Shown in pieces: positions 1 through 9,642 of a stretch of DNA of 37,103 bases. Origin of the DNA: Mesobacillus boroniphilus JCM 21738 (GTDB lineage Bacteria > Bacillota > Bacilli > Bacillales > Cytobacillaceae). Both the position numbers and the translations under genes were made by a program. The stretch lies in NCBI RefSeq assembly GCF_000517385.1, contig NZ_BAUW01000039.1:1-37103 (forward strand), given 5' to 3'. Position 1 is the first letter of the stretch. Each line of letters starts with the position of its first letter. Under the pieces are notes generated by a model that searched no databases, was not told where the DNA came from, and saw nothing but the letters and a program-made list of their open reading frames with translations.

Positions 1-10
1 TTTCTTAATC

Positions 11-146
11 TAGCTCCAGCGCCTAGCCCCTCGAGACGTTTCGGTCCGCCCGATGAAGTCAAAGAACGACTTCACCAGTCGGCCCTCCAACGCTTGTCGG
101 GGCTGAACAAGGCGCTTGCGCTTTTTGTTCCGTTGTCTAGCTTTTT
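11..146. repeat. Structured intergenic repeat element
   Basis: This non-coding GC-rich segment differs sharply in composition from the AT-rich DNA that follows. It can fold into nested stems: GCGCC (19-23) with GGCGC (111-115), AGCCCC (25-30) with GGGGCT (99-104), and an inner GAAGTC (55-60) with GACTTC (68-73). CTAGCT also occurs near both ends. I remember very similar CTAGCTCCAGCGCCTAG...GGCGCTTGCGCTT sequences scattered between genes in many Bacillus-group genomes, so I call it a dispersed repeat. That is recall, and there is only one copy in this window. It could act at RNA level as a 3' end of whatever lies upstream. Confidence 0.55.
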
Positions 147-154
147 CAAACATT

Positions 155-267
155 AATTGCACGATAGAGACTGGGAATTGCACCGTTTCCGCTTATAATT
201 GCACCAAAAAGAGAAGGAATTGCACGATCTGACTTCATAATTGCACGCTTCATAAGCATAATTGCAC
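155..267. repeat. Six AATTGCAC octamers at an exact 21-bp period
   Basis: The octamer AATTGCAC starts at 155, 176, 197, 218, 239 and 260, so each copy is exactly 21 bp from the next, with 13-bp spacers that are not conserved. The three bases before the octamer are TTA, GGG, TAT, AGG, CAT and CAT. Twenty-one bp is two turns of B-DNA, so all copies face the same side of the helix. The array lies 72 bp upstream of the aceB -35 box. It could be a cooperative protein-binding array or a dispersed genomic repeat family. Confidence 0.8.
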
Positions 268-338
268 CGTTTACCTATTTGTGGAATAAAGGACTTTAGA
301 TTCATTTTAAAAATTTTCAGAAAAATTTAACAAAATAG

Positions 339-366
339 TTGCAATCTAAAACCTCTGTTATATAAT
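339..366 (+). promoter_or_regulatory. Sigma-A-like promoter of aceBA
   Basis: TTGCAA (339-344) and TATAAT (361-366) are separated by 16 bp, about 50 bp upstream of the aceB start. The -10 is a perfect consensus. I did not find a convincing CcpA cre site between it and the start codon. Confidence 0.6.
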
Positions 367-417
367 ACATATTAGAGTTATTGATACTGTACTATAACAA
401 AGGGGTGAAGGCAGTAA

Positions 418-2011
418 ATGTCGACACAAACTACAGGAATTGAAATTGTAGGCAACATGAAAAAAGGATACGAGGAAATTTTGACACCAGAGGCTCTTGA
501 TTTTGTAGAGCGGCTTGAAAGGCACTTTGGCGAGCGTCGGGTAGAGTTGCTGGCAGCACGTGAAAATCGCCAGGTGGAAATCAATGCGGGCAAGCTTCCA
601 GATTTCTTGCCGGAGACGAAGCATATCCGTGAAAGTGAATGGACAATTGCGCCGCTTCCGAGAGACCTGCAGGATCGCAGAGTCGAGATCACTGGGCCGA
701 CTGATCGGAAGATGGTTATCAATGCGCTCAATTCCGGAGCGAAGATTTTTATGGCAGACTGCGAGGATTCAACTTCGCCTACATGGGAAGCGATTGTTGA
801 AGGGCAGATCAATTTAAGGGACGCTGTTAACCGGACGATTTCTTTTGAAAATGCGAATGGCAAAAAGTATCAACTGAATGAAAAACAGCTGTTTTAATGG
901 TTCGCCCAAGAGGCTGGCACCTAAAAGAAAAACATGTATTGCTCGATGGCAAGCCGATTTCCGGCGGATTATTCGATTTCGCGATGTACTTTTTCCATAA
1001 TGGGAAAAAGCTGGTGGAGCAGGGCACAGGCCCATACTTCTACCTTCCTAAGATGGAAAGCCACCTAGAAGCGCGCCTATGGAATGATGTGTTCGTTTAT
1101 GCACAGAACCATCTTGGTATTCCACAGGGAACGATTAAAGCAACTGTTTTGATTGAAACGATTCTTGCTTCATTCGAAATGAATGAAATTCTATATGAAC
1201 TGAAAGAGCACTCCGCTGGCTTGAACTGCGGACGATGGGATTATATTTTCAGTTATCTGAAAAAACTGCGCTCGCAGGATGATGTGATTTTACCGGATCG
1301 CTCACAGGTAACGATGACGGTTCCATTCATGAGATCATACTCACTGCTGACCATCCAGACTTGCCACCGCCGCATGGCACCGGCAATGGGAGGAATGGCG
1401 GCGCAAATCCCGATAAAAAATGACGAGGAAGCAAATGCAGAAGCATTCGCAAAGGTTCGCGCCGATAAAGAACGCGAAGCACGCGATGGCCATGATGGCA
1501 CATGGGTAGCGCATCCAGGCTGGTTCCTGTAGCAATGGAGGCATTCAACAAAGAGATGCCGGAACCGAACCAGATAGAATCTGGCAAGCAAATGGATGTT
1601 GAAGTTAATGCAGCTGACTTGCTAGCTGTACCAGAAGGGACTATAACAGAAGCCGGCGTGCGCATGAACATCAATGTCGGCATCCAATATGTAGCATCCT
1701 GGCTGAATGGCCGCGGCGCAGCTCCAATTCATAACCTGATGGAAGATGCGGCGACTGCAGAGATTTCCCGTGCCCAGCTATGGCAATGGATTCGCCATCC
1801 AAAAGGACTTCTGGAAGATGGCCGCAAAGTGACGGTTGAAATGTACCATGAGCTGAAGGAAGAGGAGCTTGAGAAGATCAGGCTGGAAGTCGGCGAAGCG
1901 GTATTTGAAACCGGAAAATTCGAGCAGTCGGCAGAAATGTTTGATGAATTGATTTTAAATGATGAGTTCGTTGAATTTTTAACATTGCCTGGCTATCAGG
2001 CTTTAGCTTAA
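418..2011 (+). CDS. aceB: Malate synthase A (two apparent frameshifts)
   Basis: Malate synthase condenses glyoxylate with acetyl-CoA to give malate, the second step of the glyoxylate shunt in the cytoplasm. The joined reading is about 531 residues, the usual length of the AceB type. Recognisable family segments are [14 protein letters not shown] near residue 110, MVRPRGWHL near 160, the [20 protein letters not shown] core and [10 protein letters not shown]. Frame breaks fall at the A-run 881-885, where one extra A restores [14 protein letters not shown], and near 1521, where one extra T restores HPGLVPVA. Both are single-base losses. The start is ATG 418, preceded by AAAGGGGTGAAGG (400-412). 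aceA follows 47 bp downstream with no terminator, so the two form one operon. Confidence 0.95.
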
Positions 2012-2058
2012 TAGATTGATAGATTTATATAAAACAAACATTAGGAGGAATTATAAAA

Positions 2059-3338
2059 ATGACTCAAGATCGCGTAAAGCAATTGCAGGAAAGCTGGGAA
2101 ATGGATAACAGATGGGCTGGAGTGGAAAGGACTTATACTGCGGAGGATGTCATCAAGCTTCGCGGTTCGATTGATATTGAGTATACACTGGCACGCCGCG
2201 GTGCAGAGAAGCTTTGGAAGCTTGTAAATGAAGAGGACTTCGTGAATGCACTTGGCGCTCTGACTGGCAACCAGGCGGTCCAACAGGTAAAAGCGGGCTT
2301 GAAGGCAATCTACTTGAGCGGCTGGCAGGTTGCAGCGGACGCTAACCTTTCTGGAAACATGTATCCTGACCAAAGCTTATACCCAGCGAACAGCGTTCCC
2401 GCTGTCGTAAAACGCATCAACCAGGCGCTTCAAAGAGCTGACCAGATCACTCATGGAGAAGGAGACGATTCCGTCGACTGGTTCGCACCAATCGTGGCAG
2501 ATGCTGAGGCAGGTTTCGGCGGACAGCTGAATGTATTCGAATTGATGAAAGGCATGATTGAAGCAGGCGCAGCAGGCGTTCACTTTGAGGACCAGCTTTC
2601 TTCTGAAAAAAAATGCGGACACCTCGGCGGCAAGGTTCTTCTGCCAACACAAACTGCGGTGCGCAATCTGATTGCTGCCCGACTTGCAGCAGATGTCATG
2701 GGCACACCAACACTGATTGTTGCCCGTACTGATGCGAATGCGGCAGATTTGATTACAAGCGATGTCGATCCATATGATGCACCGTTCATCACTGGCGAAA
2801 GGACGCCGGAAGGATTCTTCCGCGTGAACGCTGGCCTTGACCAGGCAATTGCCCGCGGTCTTGCGTATGCTCCATATGCTGACCTAGTTTGGTGCGAAAC
2901 TTCTGAGCCGGATCTGGATGAAGCTCGCCGCTTTGCTGAAGCAATCCATGCGAAGTATCCTGCAAGCTGCTTGCTTACAACTGCTCGCCTTCATTCAACT
3001 GGAAAAAGAAGCTGGATGACGAAACAATCGCGAAGTTCCAGGTCGAGCTTGGCAAGATGGGCTACAAGTTCCAGTTCGTTACTCTTGCAGGCTTCCATGC
3101 ATTGAACCACAGCATGTTCGAACTGGCTCGCGGATACAAAGAGCGCGGCATGGCTGCATACTCCGAGCTGCAGCAGGCTGAGTTCGATAGCGAACAATAC
3201 GGCTACACAGCAACAAGACACCAGCGTGAAGTGGGAACAGGCTATTTCGATGATGTATCAATGGTCATTTCCGGAGGAACTTCATCAACGACTGCGCTAA
3301 AAGGATCTACGGAAGAAGCACAGTTTACAACTTCCTGA
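2059..3338 (+). CDS. aceA: Isocitrate lyase (one apparent frameshift)
   Basis: Isocitrate lyase splits isocitrate into succinate and glyoxylate, the first step of the glyoxylate shunt. The joined protein is about 426 residues, normal for the family. The active-site loop [11 protein letters not shown] (with KKCGH), near residue 180, contains the catalytic cysteine. [23 protein letters not shown] and [12 protein letters not shown] are further family segments. A single missing G near 2962 shifts the frame; restoring it gives [14 protein letters not shown], the expected strand before the C-terminal part. A strong AGGAGG-type RBS (2043-2048) precedes ATG 2059. It is co-transcribed with aceB and ends at a strong terminator. 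Confidence 0.96.
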
Positions 3339-3441
3339 TCAGCCTTTGTCCGGGTTTCCTCTTCGCCTGAGCCCTCCAACTCTGGCGAAGGTTTACCATA
3401 ATAGTTTTTGATTTTTTCACCTTGCATTCTCCTATTTGTGT

Positions 3442-3473
3442 CCTTCTCTTCACTTGAAGAGGAGGGTTTTTTT
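3442..3473 (+). terminator. Terminator of aceBA
   Basis: A 10-bp stem CCTTCTCTTC / GAAGAGGAGG (one G-T pair) with an ACTT loop is followed by seven T residues. Confidence 0.85.
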
Positions 3474-3587
3474 GTTTAAAATAGGTTAACCTTAAACTAG
3501 CACAGACCTTTGGGCGAAATCATAGATAATATTTATGAGGAGTTCTAGTTGAAGCACAGTATGAATGTGAGACAAGGGGGGACGAAT

Positions 3588-4034
3588 ATGAGCAAAAGCA
3601 ATGTGGATGATTACTTACAGCAAGGAATCCATGGTGCTAAGCAAACCAAGCCTGATGAAAGAAGGAGATTCCTTTCAACCATAAGGGAAAGGGTGGTCAT
3701 TGCGCTAACCCAGGGGGAGGTAATGAGGAAGGGTGTTGAACCTGAAGTCGAGCAGCTTATGGATGAAAACCCCGAAGCCCACCTTTTTTTAAATGGCAAT
3801 ATATCATATCCTTATTTATCTGAGTACATCAAAGCGGCTGAGAAACGGGGCATCGAGTTTACGATCGTGACCAATAAAGATTATGATTCTGAAATTGGGC
3901 TCGTTTTAGCACATCACCATGCGATTGATAAAGAGGATATTTATCTTGGTAAAAAGAAACCTGTGATCCAAACTGTGCCGGCCAAGAAGAAAAAGGGTTT
4001 CTTATCTGGCTTTGGGAGGTTATTTGGTAAATAG
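3588..4034 (+). CDS. YueI-family protein (DUF1694)
   Basis: About 148 residues, function unknown. It resembles the Bacillus YueI/DUF1694 family: an N-terminal DDYLQQGIHGAKQTKPDERR segment, then FLSTIRERVVIALTQGEVMR, and a central alpha/beta part ending in AIDKEDIYLG. The C-terminus is a Lys-rich tail (AKKKKGFLSGFGRLFGK) not in the short B. subtilis protein as I remember it. It looks like an amphipathic basic tail that might touch membrane or nucleic acid. I chose ATG 3588 because AAGGGGGG (3574-3582) lies just upstream; a TTG at 3549 would add 13 residues without a good RBS. It is a single-gene unit closed by its own terminator. In B. subtilis yueI sits beside pncA/pncB homologues; here they are 11 kb apart. 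Confidence 0.8.
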   Translation: MSKSNVDDYLQQGIHGAKQTKPDERRRFLSTIRERVVIALTQGEVMRKGVEPEVEQLMDENPEAHLFLNGNISYPYLSEYIKAAEKRGIEFTIVTNKDYDSEIGLVLAHHHAIDKEDIYLGKKKPVIQTVPAKKKKGFLSGFGRLFGK

Positions 4035-4042
4035 CGACAAGG

Positions 4043-4071
4043 GAGCAGCCTTTTAGGTTAGCTCTTTTTTT
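4043..4071 (+). terminator. Terminator after the DUF1694 gene
   Basis: Interrupted stem GAGCAGCC / GGTTAGCTC around a TTTTA loop, followed by a run of seven T residues. Confidence 0.7.
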
Positions 4072-4164
4072 GCGGTCATTTTCACATCCAATTATATTAT
4101 TCCACTACATATTCTATAAACTAAGGCTTTATTGAATTAAAAAAGCTTAAAGATTTTAAAAGTA

Positions 4165-4219
4165 TTGAAAAACGTCACTAATGTCTTTATAATAAAAAAA
4201 ACAAAACGACATTAGTGTC
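4165..4219 (+). promoter_or_regulatory. Sigma-A promoter with twin TetR-type operators
   Basis: TTGAAA (4165-4170) and TATAAT (4188-4193) are spaced by 17 bp. GTCACTAATGTC (4174-4185) fills most of the spacer, and GACATTAGTGTC (4208-4219) lies just past the expected transcription start. The two 12-mers are inverted copies with one mismatch, and each is itself near-palindromic. This is how TetR repressors usually shut a promoter. The likely ligand is the TetR protein encoded at the end of this two-gene unit. Confidence 0.75.
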
Positions 4220-4241
4220 GTTTTAATATGGAGGGATGATG

Positions 4242-5504
4242 ATGGGCGGTCTTTTAAAAAATAAAGGGTTTATTACGTTAATGCTTGCACAGTTAATATC
4301 AAGTATTGGTGACTGGTTGAGTGTCATTGCGATCATAACGATGGTTGGATTGAAGTGGGAGGCTTCTCCAATGGAGGTTTCCTTTATCATTTTATGTTTG
4401 GCTGTTCCGATGGCATTGCTGGACCATTCGCTGGAACGATTGCTGACAGGATGAACAGAAAGGCAATCATGATCTTGTCAGACGTAGTCAGAGCGGGATT
4501 AATTCTGATTCTGGCATTTGCTGATTCCTTATGGACTGTCTATATTTGCTTGTTCCTGGTCGGAATGCTCTCGGCTATATTTGTCCCGGCAAAGAATGGT
4601 AAGCTTAAAGAACTAATTGATCAAGAAAATATGAAAAGTGCCATGTCCATCACCTCGATGATTGATTCCGGGACGAAGGTGTTGGGGCCTTTATTGAGCG
4701 GTCTGCTGGTCTCGGCTTTTGGTACAAAATGGTATTTTTTATTGATTCAGGCACCTTTTTTATTTCAGCCCTGCTGCTGATCACTTTACCAAAAGCAGCA
4801 GCTTCTGTAAGAGTAGATTCAGATGAACAAGTAGGAGCTTCGTTTAAGGAGGATTTCCTCGAAGGAATCAGGTTCATCAAAGGCAGTCGCTACTTAGTCA
4901 TTGGTATGATTGTTTTGGGGGTAAGCTCCTGATCTTACAATTGTCTGACTCGCAAATCATTGTTTTATTGAGGGAACTATCCAATGCATCTCCGGATTTG
5001 TTTGGTTATATTGTTACGGCATCAGGTGTTGGAATGTTTTTTACAGGATTGCTGTTGGCTAAAAAAACAGATTACAATGCGCTGATTCTATTGTTCATTG
5101 GGGTTTGCGGGATTGGGATCAGTTTTAGTATGCTGGCTTTATTGACCCAATTGGATTTAGCACTGCCAGTGTTATGGGGGCCAGCTCTGGGATTGACGGC
5201 TGGATTTTCAGCAGGGTTGGTATTCATCCCTTTTCAGGCAGCAGTCCAAACCGAGACTCCTGTTCACATGACAGGCAGGGTTTTCGGGGTGTTGAACAGC
5301 GTGACTACCACGGCCACAATCATTGGGCCATTGGCTGGCGGATTGCTTGCCACTGTTCTGGGAGTCATACCGACATTTGTGATAACTGGTTTATTGTTGG
5401 TAGCAGTCTCGATTGTTGGGCTGGTATTTAAGAGTAAAATAGAACGGGGGAGAGCAAATGTCTCCGAAGGTCAGTCAGGAGCACATGGAACAGCGTCGAG
5501 CTGA
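4242..5504 (+). CDS. MFS drug-efflux-type transporter (three apparent frameshifts)
   Basis: A membrane transporter of the major facilitator superfamily, DHA3/MFS_3-like, about 421 residues with roughly 12 hydrophobic segments. The loop motif ADRMNRK between helices 2 and 3 and the repeat of the fold in the second half are visible. Frame breaks are near 4420 (a missing T restores LLGPFAGTIADRM), at the A-run 4726-4729 (a missing A restores FGTKMVFFIDSG), and near 4927 (a missing T restores VSSFLILQLSDSQ). Each is a one-base loss. Of three consecutive ATGs the third (4242) has the best spacing from GGAGG (4230-4234). The 3' end overlaps the TetR gene by 47 bp, implying coupled expression. Substrate unknown; a toxic compound sensed by the repressor is the usual case. 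Confidence 0.82.
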
Positions 5505-6194
5505 TATTTTGAAGGCAGCACAGGAGGTTTTCATTGAGCATGGTTATGAGCGAGCCACAATGAAGCACATAATGGATGCTGCGAATGTCAGCAGAGGCGG
5601 GCTGTACCAATATTTTTCAAGTAAAGAAGCAGTGTTTGAAACGATTTTGGAAGAATCATTAGCCATGGAATTAGATGATACGTTGGATATGGTAAAGGAA
5701 AATGCAACATCTTATTGGGATATGCTCATGAAAATCATCTTTGGCGAGGATGGGGAGCCTGATGATGATATGGATCCTTTGTCTCCAGCAAAACTTGAGT
5801 TTTTATCATAGGAAGAAATGATGAACATAGAAGAGAATACGGAAAAGTACGATACAATAATGGCCTGAAAATATATGCGACGATTATTGAACATGGTCAA
5901 AAGAGTGGGGAATTTAGCCTCAAGTTTGATCATCAGATCATTGCCCGTTCGATTATTTCGTTTATCGATGGCTTGGCAGCAGAGCATGCAATGTTATCGA
6001 AGGAAGACTTGAAAATCAAGGAGCAGTCGGCAGTATTCGTGGAATATTTGAAGCTGGCTTTAGGGATCAGCGATAAGGTTGAAGATTTGGAAAGAGTACT
6101 GTGTGTGCTGATCGCAAATAAAAGAACGGAATTAAACGTTCTTGGAGAATGGTGTTATTCACCATTCTCCTCTCTATTTAAGAGACTTAATTAG
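5458..6194 (+). CDS. TetR/AcrR-family regulator (apparent frameshift, 3' end uncertain)
   Basis: A repressor with an N-terminal helix-turn-helix: RRADILKAAQEVFIEHGY, then ATMKHIMDAANVSRGGLYQYF within residues 12-50, followed by a variable ligand domain. A one-base loss in the T-run 5800-5804 breaks the frame; restoring it gives LEFFIIGRNDEHRREYGK and continues through IIARSIISFIDGLAAEHAM to KLALGISDK. Family members usually end soon after such a segment. Here the frame runs on through the terminator hairpin at 6142-6169, so the true stop was probably lost to another indel near 6080-6130. RBS GGGGGAGAG (5445-5453). It probably represses its own operon at the twin operators near 4174 and 4208. 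The arrangement is like the yfiS-yfiR exporter/regulator pair. Confidence 0.85.
6142..6169 (+). terminator. Terminator of the MFS-TetR unit
   Basis: Perfect 12-bp-class stem GGAGAATGGTG / CACCATTCTCC with a short TTATT loop, followed by a T-rich stretch (TCTCTATTT). It lies inside the open frame of the TetR gene as read, one reason to doubt that gene's 3' end. Confidence 0.75.
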
Positions 6195-6296
6195 TTCAGC
6201 AAGTTCTTCGGAGGTTTTAAATATTCCGCAAAATAGTCTTCTTTCCTGCGATCACTGACCTCTCATGTTAAAATAGTACAAACAGCAAAGCTTGTA

Positions 6297-6326
6297 TTGC
6301 TTTAACGTGGAAAACTTTGCTATGAT
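6297..6326 (+). promoter_or_regulatory. Promoter of gatCAB
   Basis: TTGCTT (6297-6302), an 18-bp spacer and TATGAT (6321-6326) with an extended TG-N motif (TGCTATGAT), about 43 bp upstream of gatC. Confidence 0.55.
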
Positions 6327-6368
6327 CATTATTATTATTGTCTGACGATTTACGATGGAGGTGCTTTT

Positions 6369-6659
6369 ATGTCAAGGATTTCTGAGGAGCAGGTGAAGCA
6401 TGTCGCACACCTGGCGAGATTGGCGATTACAGAAGAGGAAGCGCAGATGCTGACGGACCAGCTGGATAAAATCATTACATATGCTGAGCAGTTGAATGAG
6501 CTGAATACGGATAATGTTGAGCCAACAGCACATGTACTCGAAATAAAGAATGTCATGCGTGAGGACCGTGCAAAAGAGGGCCTGCCGCGTGAAAAGGTTT
6601 TGAAGAATGCGCCTGAGCACCAGGATGGTCAGATCAAAGTGCCAGGAATTATGGAGTAG
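6369..6659 (+). CDS. gatC: Asp-tRNA(Asn)/Glu-tRNA(Gln) amidotransferase subunit C
   Basis: The small stabilising subunit of the GatCAB amidotransferase, which turns misacylated Glu-tRNA(Gln) and Asp-tRNA(Asn) into Gln- and Asn-tRNA. It is 96 residues, the normal size. Family features are the N-terminal [19 protein letters not shown] helix, [47 protein letters not shown] and the terminal [13 protein letters not shown] 6369 follows GGAGG (6357-6361). First gene of a three-gene operon; gatA starts 11 bp after the stop. Confidence 0.97.
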   Translation: MSRISEEQVKHVAHLARLAITEEEAQMLTDQLDKIITYAEQLNELNTDNVEPTAHVLEIKNVMREDRAKEGLPREKVLKNAPEHQDGQIKVPGIME

Positions 6660-6670
6660 GAGGACCGGTG

Positions 6671-8128
6671 ATGAGTTTATTTGAACATAAGATTTCGGAG
6701 CTTCATGAGCTTTTACATAAAAGAGATCTAAGCGTTTCCGACCTGGTTGATGAATCGTACAAGCGGATTGGCGAGGTCGAAGGCAAGGTCCAGGCATTTT
6801 TAACCTTAGATGAAGAAAACGCAAGGGCAGCAGCGAAGGCATTGGACGACAAGGTAATCCAGAACAAGCCAACGAGCAAATTATATGGCCTGCCTATTGG
6901 CATCAAGGACAATATCGTCACAAAGGGTTTGCGCACGACAGCTGCGAGCAAGATTCTCGAAAACTTTGATCCTATTTACGATGCTACTGTCGTCCAGAAG
7001 CTGAAACAGGCGGAAACGGTGACGATTGGCAAGTTGAATATGGACGAGTTCGCGATGGGTTCTTCCAACGAAAACTCTGGCTTCAAGAAGACATTTAATC
7101 CATGGAATCTCGACCGTGTACCTGGTGGTTCTTCAGGCGGTTCGGCAGCATCTGTTGCAGCTGGAGAAGTTTTGTTCTCGCTTGGCTCAGATACAGGCGG
7201 CTCGATTCGCCAGCCGGCATCTTTCTGCGGAGTGGTCGGCATGAAGCCAACTTACGGGCTAGTGTCCCGCTTTGGATTGATCGCATTTGCGTCATCACTG
7301 GACCAGATCGGACCGATCACACGAAATGTAGAAGACAATGCTTTTCTGTTAAAAGCGATCGCGGGATACGATGAAATGGACTCAACCTCCGCAAACGTGA
7401 ACATTCCTGATTATGTTGGTTCCTTGACTGGTGATATAAAAGGACTGAGAATCGCTGTGCCGAAGGAATACCTAGGTGAGGGTGTGAATGAAGAAGTCCG
7501 TAAATCAGTTATGGACGCACTTGTCATTCTTGAGCGCATGGGGGCGACTTGGGAAAAGGTTTCCCTGCCGCACTCCAAGTATGCTTTGGCAACCTATTAC
7601 TTGCTGTCTTCATCTGAAGCGTCAGCGAACCTTGCCCGCTTTGACGGTGTTCGCTATGGTTACCGTTCACCAAATGCGGAAAATCTGCTGGAAATGTACA
7701 AGATGACCCGTGAGGAAGGCTTTGGTGAGGAAGTTAAGCGGCGAATCATGCTTGGTACGTTTGCACTTAGCGCTGGCTATTATGATGCACACTATAAGAA
7801 AGCACAGAAGGTCCGCACGCTGATCAAGCAGGACTTTGAAAAAGTGTTTGAGCAATATGATGTCATCGTTGGTCCGACTGCGCCTACGCCAGCATTTAAA
7901 CTTGGCGAGAACACAAAAGACCCACTGACGATGTACGCGAATGATATTCTGACGATACCGGTGAACCTTGCGGGCGTGCCGGCAATATCGGTTCCGTGCG
8001 GCTTTGACAAAGGTCTGCCGCTTGGACTGCAAATCATCGGACGTCATTTTGACGAGAGCACTGTATACAAGGTTGCCCATGCATTCGAGCAGGCAACAGA
8101 TTTCCATAAACAACAACCTGAGCTGTAA
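6671..8128 (+). CDS. gatA: Glu-tRNA(Gln) amidotransferase subunit A
   Basis: The amidase subunit, which frees ammonia from glutamine for transamidation of the charged tRNA by GatB. It is 485 residues and intact. The amidase-signature Ser-cisSer-Lys triad is readable: the lysine in [11 protein letters not shown], the Gly/Ser-rich [10 protein letters not shown] with the cis-serine, and the nucleophile in [18 protein letters not shown] 6671 was chosen over GTG 6668 because AGGAGG (6658-6663) is seven bases upstream. It lies between gatC and gatB with gaps of 11 and 13 bp. Confidence 0.98.
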   Translation: MSLFEHKISELHELLHKRDLSVSDLVDESYKRIGEVEGKVQAFLTLDEENARAAAKALDDKVIQNKPTSKLYGLPIGIKDNIVTKGLRTTAASKILENFDPIYDATVVQKLKQAETVTIGKLNMDEFAMGSSNENSGFKKTFNPWNLDRVPGGSSGGSAASVAAGEVLFSLGSDTGGSIRQPASFCGVVGMKPTYGLVSRFGLIAFASSLDQIGPITRNVEDNAFLLKAIAGYDEMDSTSANVNIPDYVGSLTGDIKGLRIAVPKEYLGEGVNEEVRKSVMDALVILERMGATWEKVSLPHSKYALATYYLLSSSEASANLARFDGVRYGYRSPNAENLLEMYKMTREEGFGEEVKRRIMLGTFALSAGYYDAHYKKAQKVRTLIKQDFEKVFEQYDVIVGPTAPTPAFKLGENTKDPLTMYANDILTIPVNLAGVPAISVPCGFDKGLPLGLQIIGRHFDESTVYKVAHAFEQATDFHKQQPEL

Positions 8129-8141
8129 AGGGGTGAAAATG

Positions 8142-9569
8142 ATGAAGTTTGAAACGGTAATTGGCCTTGAGGTCCATGTTGAATTAAAAACAGAATCAAA
8201 AATCTTTTCGGCGAGTCCGAACCATTTTGGTGCCGAGCCGAATACAAATACGAGCGTGATCGACCTCGGATACCCGGGAGTACTGCCGGTCGTGAATAAA
8301 AAAGCGGTCGAGTACGCTATGAAAGCCGCTATGGCTTTAAACTGCGAAATTGCTGAGCATACAAAATTCGACCGGAAGAACTACTTTTACCCGGATAACC
8401 CAAAGGCTTACCAGATTTCCCAGTTTGACAAACCGATCGGCGAGAATGGCTGGATCGAAATCGAGGTTAATGGTTATAAAAAGAAAATCGGCATTACGCG
8501 CATCCATATGGAAGAGGATGCTGGAAAGCTAACGCATGGCAATGGATATTCCCTCGTTGACTACAATCGCCAGGGAACGCCGCTTGTTGAGATCGTATCG
8601 GAGCCCGATATACGCACGCCAGATGAGGCATATGCCTATCTTGAAAAGTTAAAGTCCATCATCCAGTATACAGGCGTATCGGATTGTAAAATGGAAGAAG
8701 GTTCACTCCGATGTGATGCGAACATTTCGATCCGTCCTGTCGGCCAGAAGGAATTCGGCACAAAGACTGAGCTAAAGAACCTGAACTCGTTCAACTTTGT
8801 GCGCAAAGGGCTCGAGTATGAGGAAAAGCGCCAAGAGGAGGAAATCCTCGCTGGCCGTGAAATCCAGCAAGAAACACGCCGATATGATGATGCGAATAAC
8901 ACGACGATCCTGATGCGTGTAAAAGAAGGCTCCGATGACTATCGATATTTCCCTGAACCCGATTTACCTGATCTTTACATTGATGAGGAGTGGAAGGCAA
9001 GAGTTCATGCGGAAATTCCGGAGCTTCCCGACGAGCGCAAGAAGCGATATGTCGAGAAAATGGGACTGCCAGCTTACGATGCAGAGGTTTTAACAGTATC
9101 AAAAGAAATGGCTGATTTCTTTGAATCTGCTGTGAAAGCCGGGGCGGATCCGAAGCAGGCATCCAACTGGCTGATGGGAGAATTCTCAGCCTACCTGAAG
9201 GCAGAATCGAAAGAGCTGCAAGAAACAGCACTGACTTCTGAAGGACTTGCCGGCTTGATCAAACTGATTGAGAACGGCACGATTTCCTCAAAGATCGCCA
9301 AGCAGGTGTTCAAGGAATTGGTCGAAAACGGCGGAGATCCGGAGAAAATCGTCAAAGAGAAGGGGCTTGTCCAAATCTCTGACGAAGGCGAATTGCTTAA
9401 AATCATCAACGAAATCATCGACGCTAACCCGCAATCAGTAGAAGATTTCAAAGGCGGCAAGGACAAGGCAAAAGGCTTCCTTGTCGGCCAGATCATGAAA
9501 GCGACAAAAGGCCAGGCAAACCCGCCGCTTGTAAACAAATTGCTAGTCGAAGAATTGAATAAGAGATAA
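8142..9569 (+). CDS. gatB: Asp/Glu-tRNA amidotransferase subunit B
   Basis: The kinase/transamidase subunit, which phosphorylates the misacylated tRNA's side chain and recognises the tRNA. It is 475 residues and intact. The N-terminal catalytic domain begins [15 protein letters not shown] and contains [31 protein letters not shown] and [17 protein letters not shown]. The C-terminal YqeY-like tail includes [15 protein letters not shown] and [19 protein letters not shown] 8142 (or 8139) is preceded by AAAGGGG (8127-8133). The gene ends at a strong terminator. Its freedom from frame breaks, unlike its neighbours, shows the sequence error is patchy. Confidence 0.98.
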   Translation: MKFETVIGLEVHVELKTESKIFSASPNHFGAEPNTNTSVIDLGYPGVLPVVNKKAVEYAMKAAMALNCEIAEHTKFDRKNYFYPDNPKAYQISQFDKPIGENGWIEIEVNGYKKKIGITRIHMEEDAGKLTHGNGYSLVDYNRQGTPLVEIVSEPDIRTPDEAYAYLEKLKSIIQYTGVSDCKMEEGSLRCDANISIRPVGQKEFGTKTELKNLNSFNFVRKGLEYEEKRQEEEILAGREIQQETRRYDDANNTTILMRVKEGSDDYRYFPEPDLPDLYIDEEWKARVHAEIPELPDERKKRYVEKMGLPAYDAEVLTVSKEMADFFESAVKAGADPKQASNWLMGEFSAYLKAESKELQETALTSEGLAGLIKLIENGTISSKIAKQVFKELVENGGDPEKIVKEKGLVQISDEGELLKIINEIIDANPQSVEDFKGGKDKAKGFLVGQIMKATKGQANPPLVNKLLVEELNKR

Positions 9570-9575
9570 TAGCGA

Positions 9576-9605
9576 AAGCTGGCGAACCAACCGTCAGCTT
9601 TTTTT
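9576..9605 (+). terminator. Terminator of gatCAB
   Basis: A 9-bp stem AAGCTGGCG / CGTCAGCTT (one G-T pair) with a seven-base loop and seven T residues. Confidence 0.85.
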
Positions 9606-9642
9606 GTCGATATTTCCCGAGAAATGATAAAAGTGAAACATC

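Noticed and set aside
155..267. Possible CRISPR array in the AATTGCAC repeats
   Set aside because: The repeat is only 8 bp with 13-bp spacers and no cas genes are in the window; CRISPR repeats are 23 bp or longer.
3242..3427. Minus-strand frame starting MQGEKIKNYYGKPSPEL opposite the end of aceA
   Set aside because: The first 30 codons look protein-like and AGGAG is close, but spacing is too short, the frame runs antisense into aceA, and a competing GTG frame (KKSKTIMVNLRQSW) exists. I could not decide that either is real.
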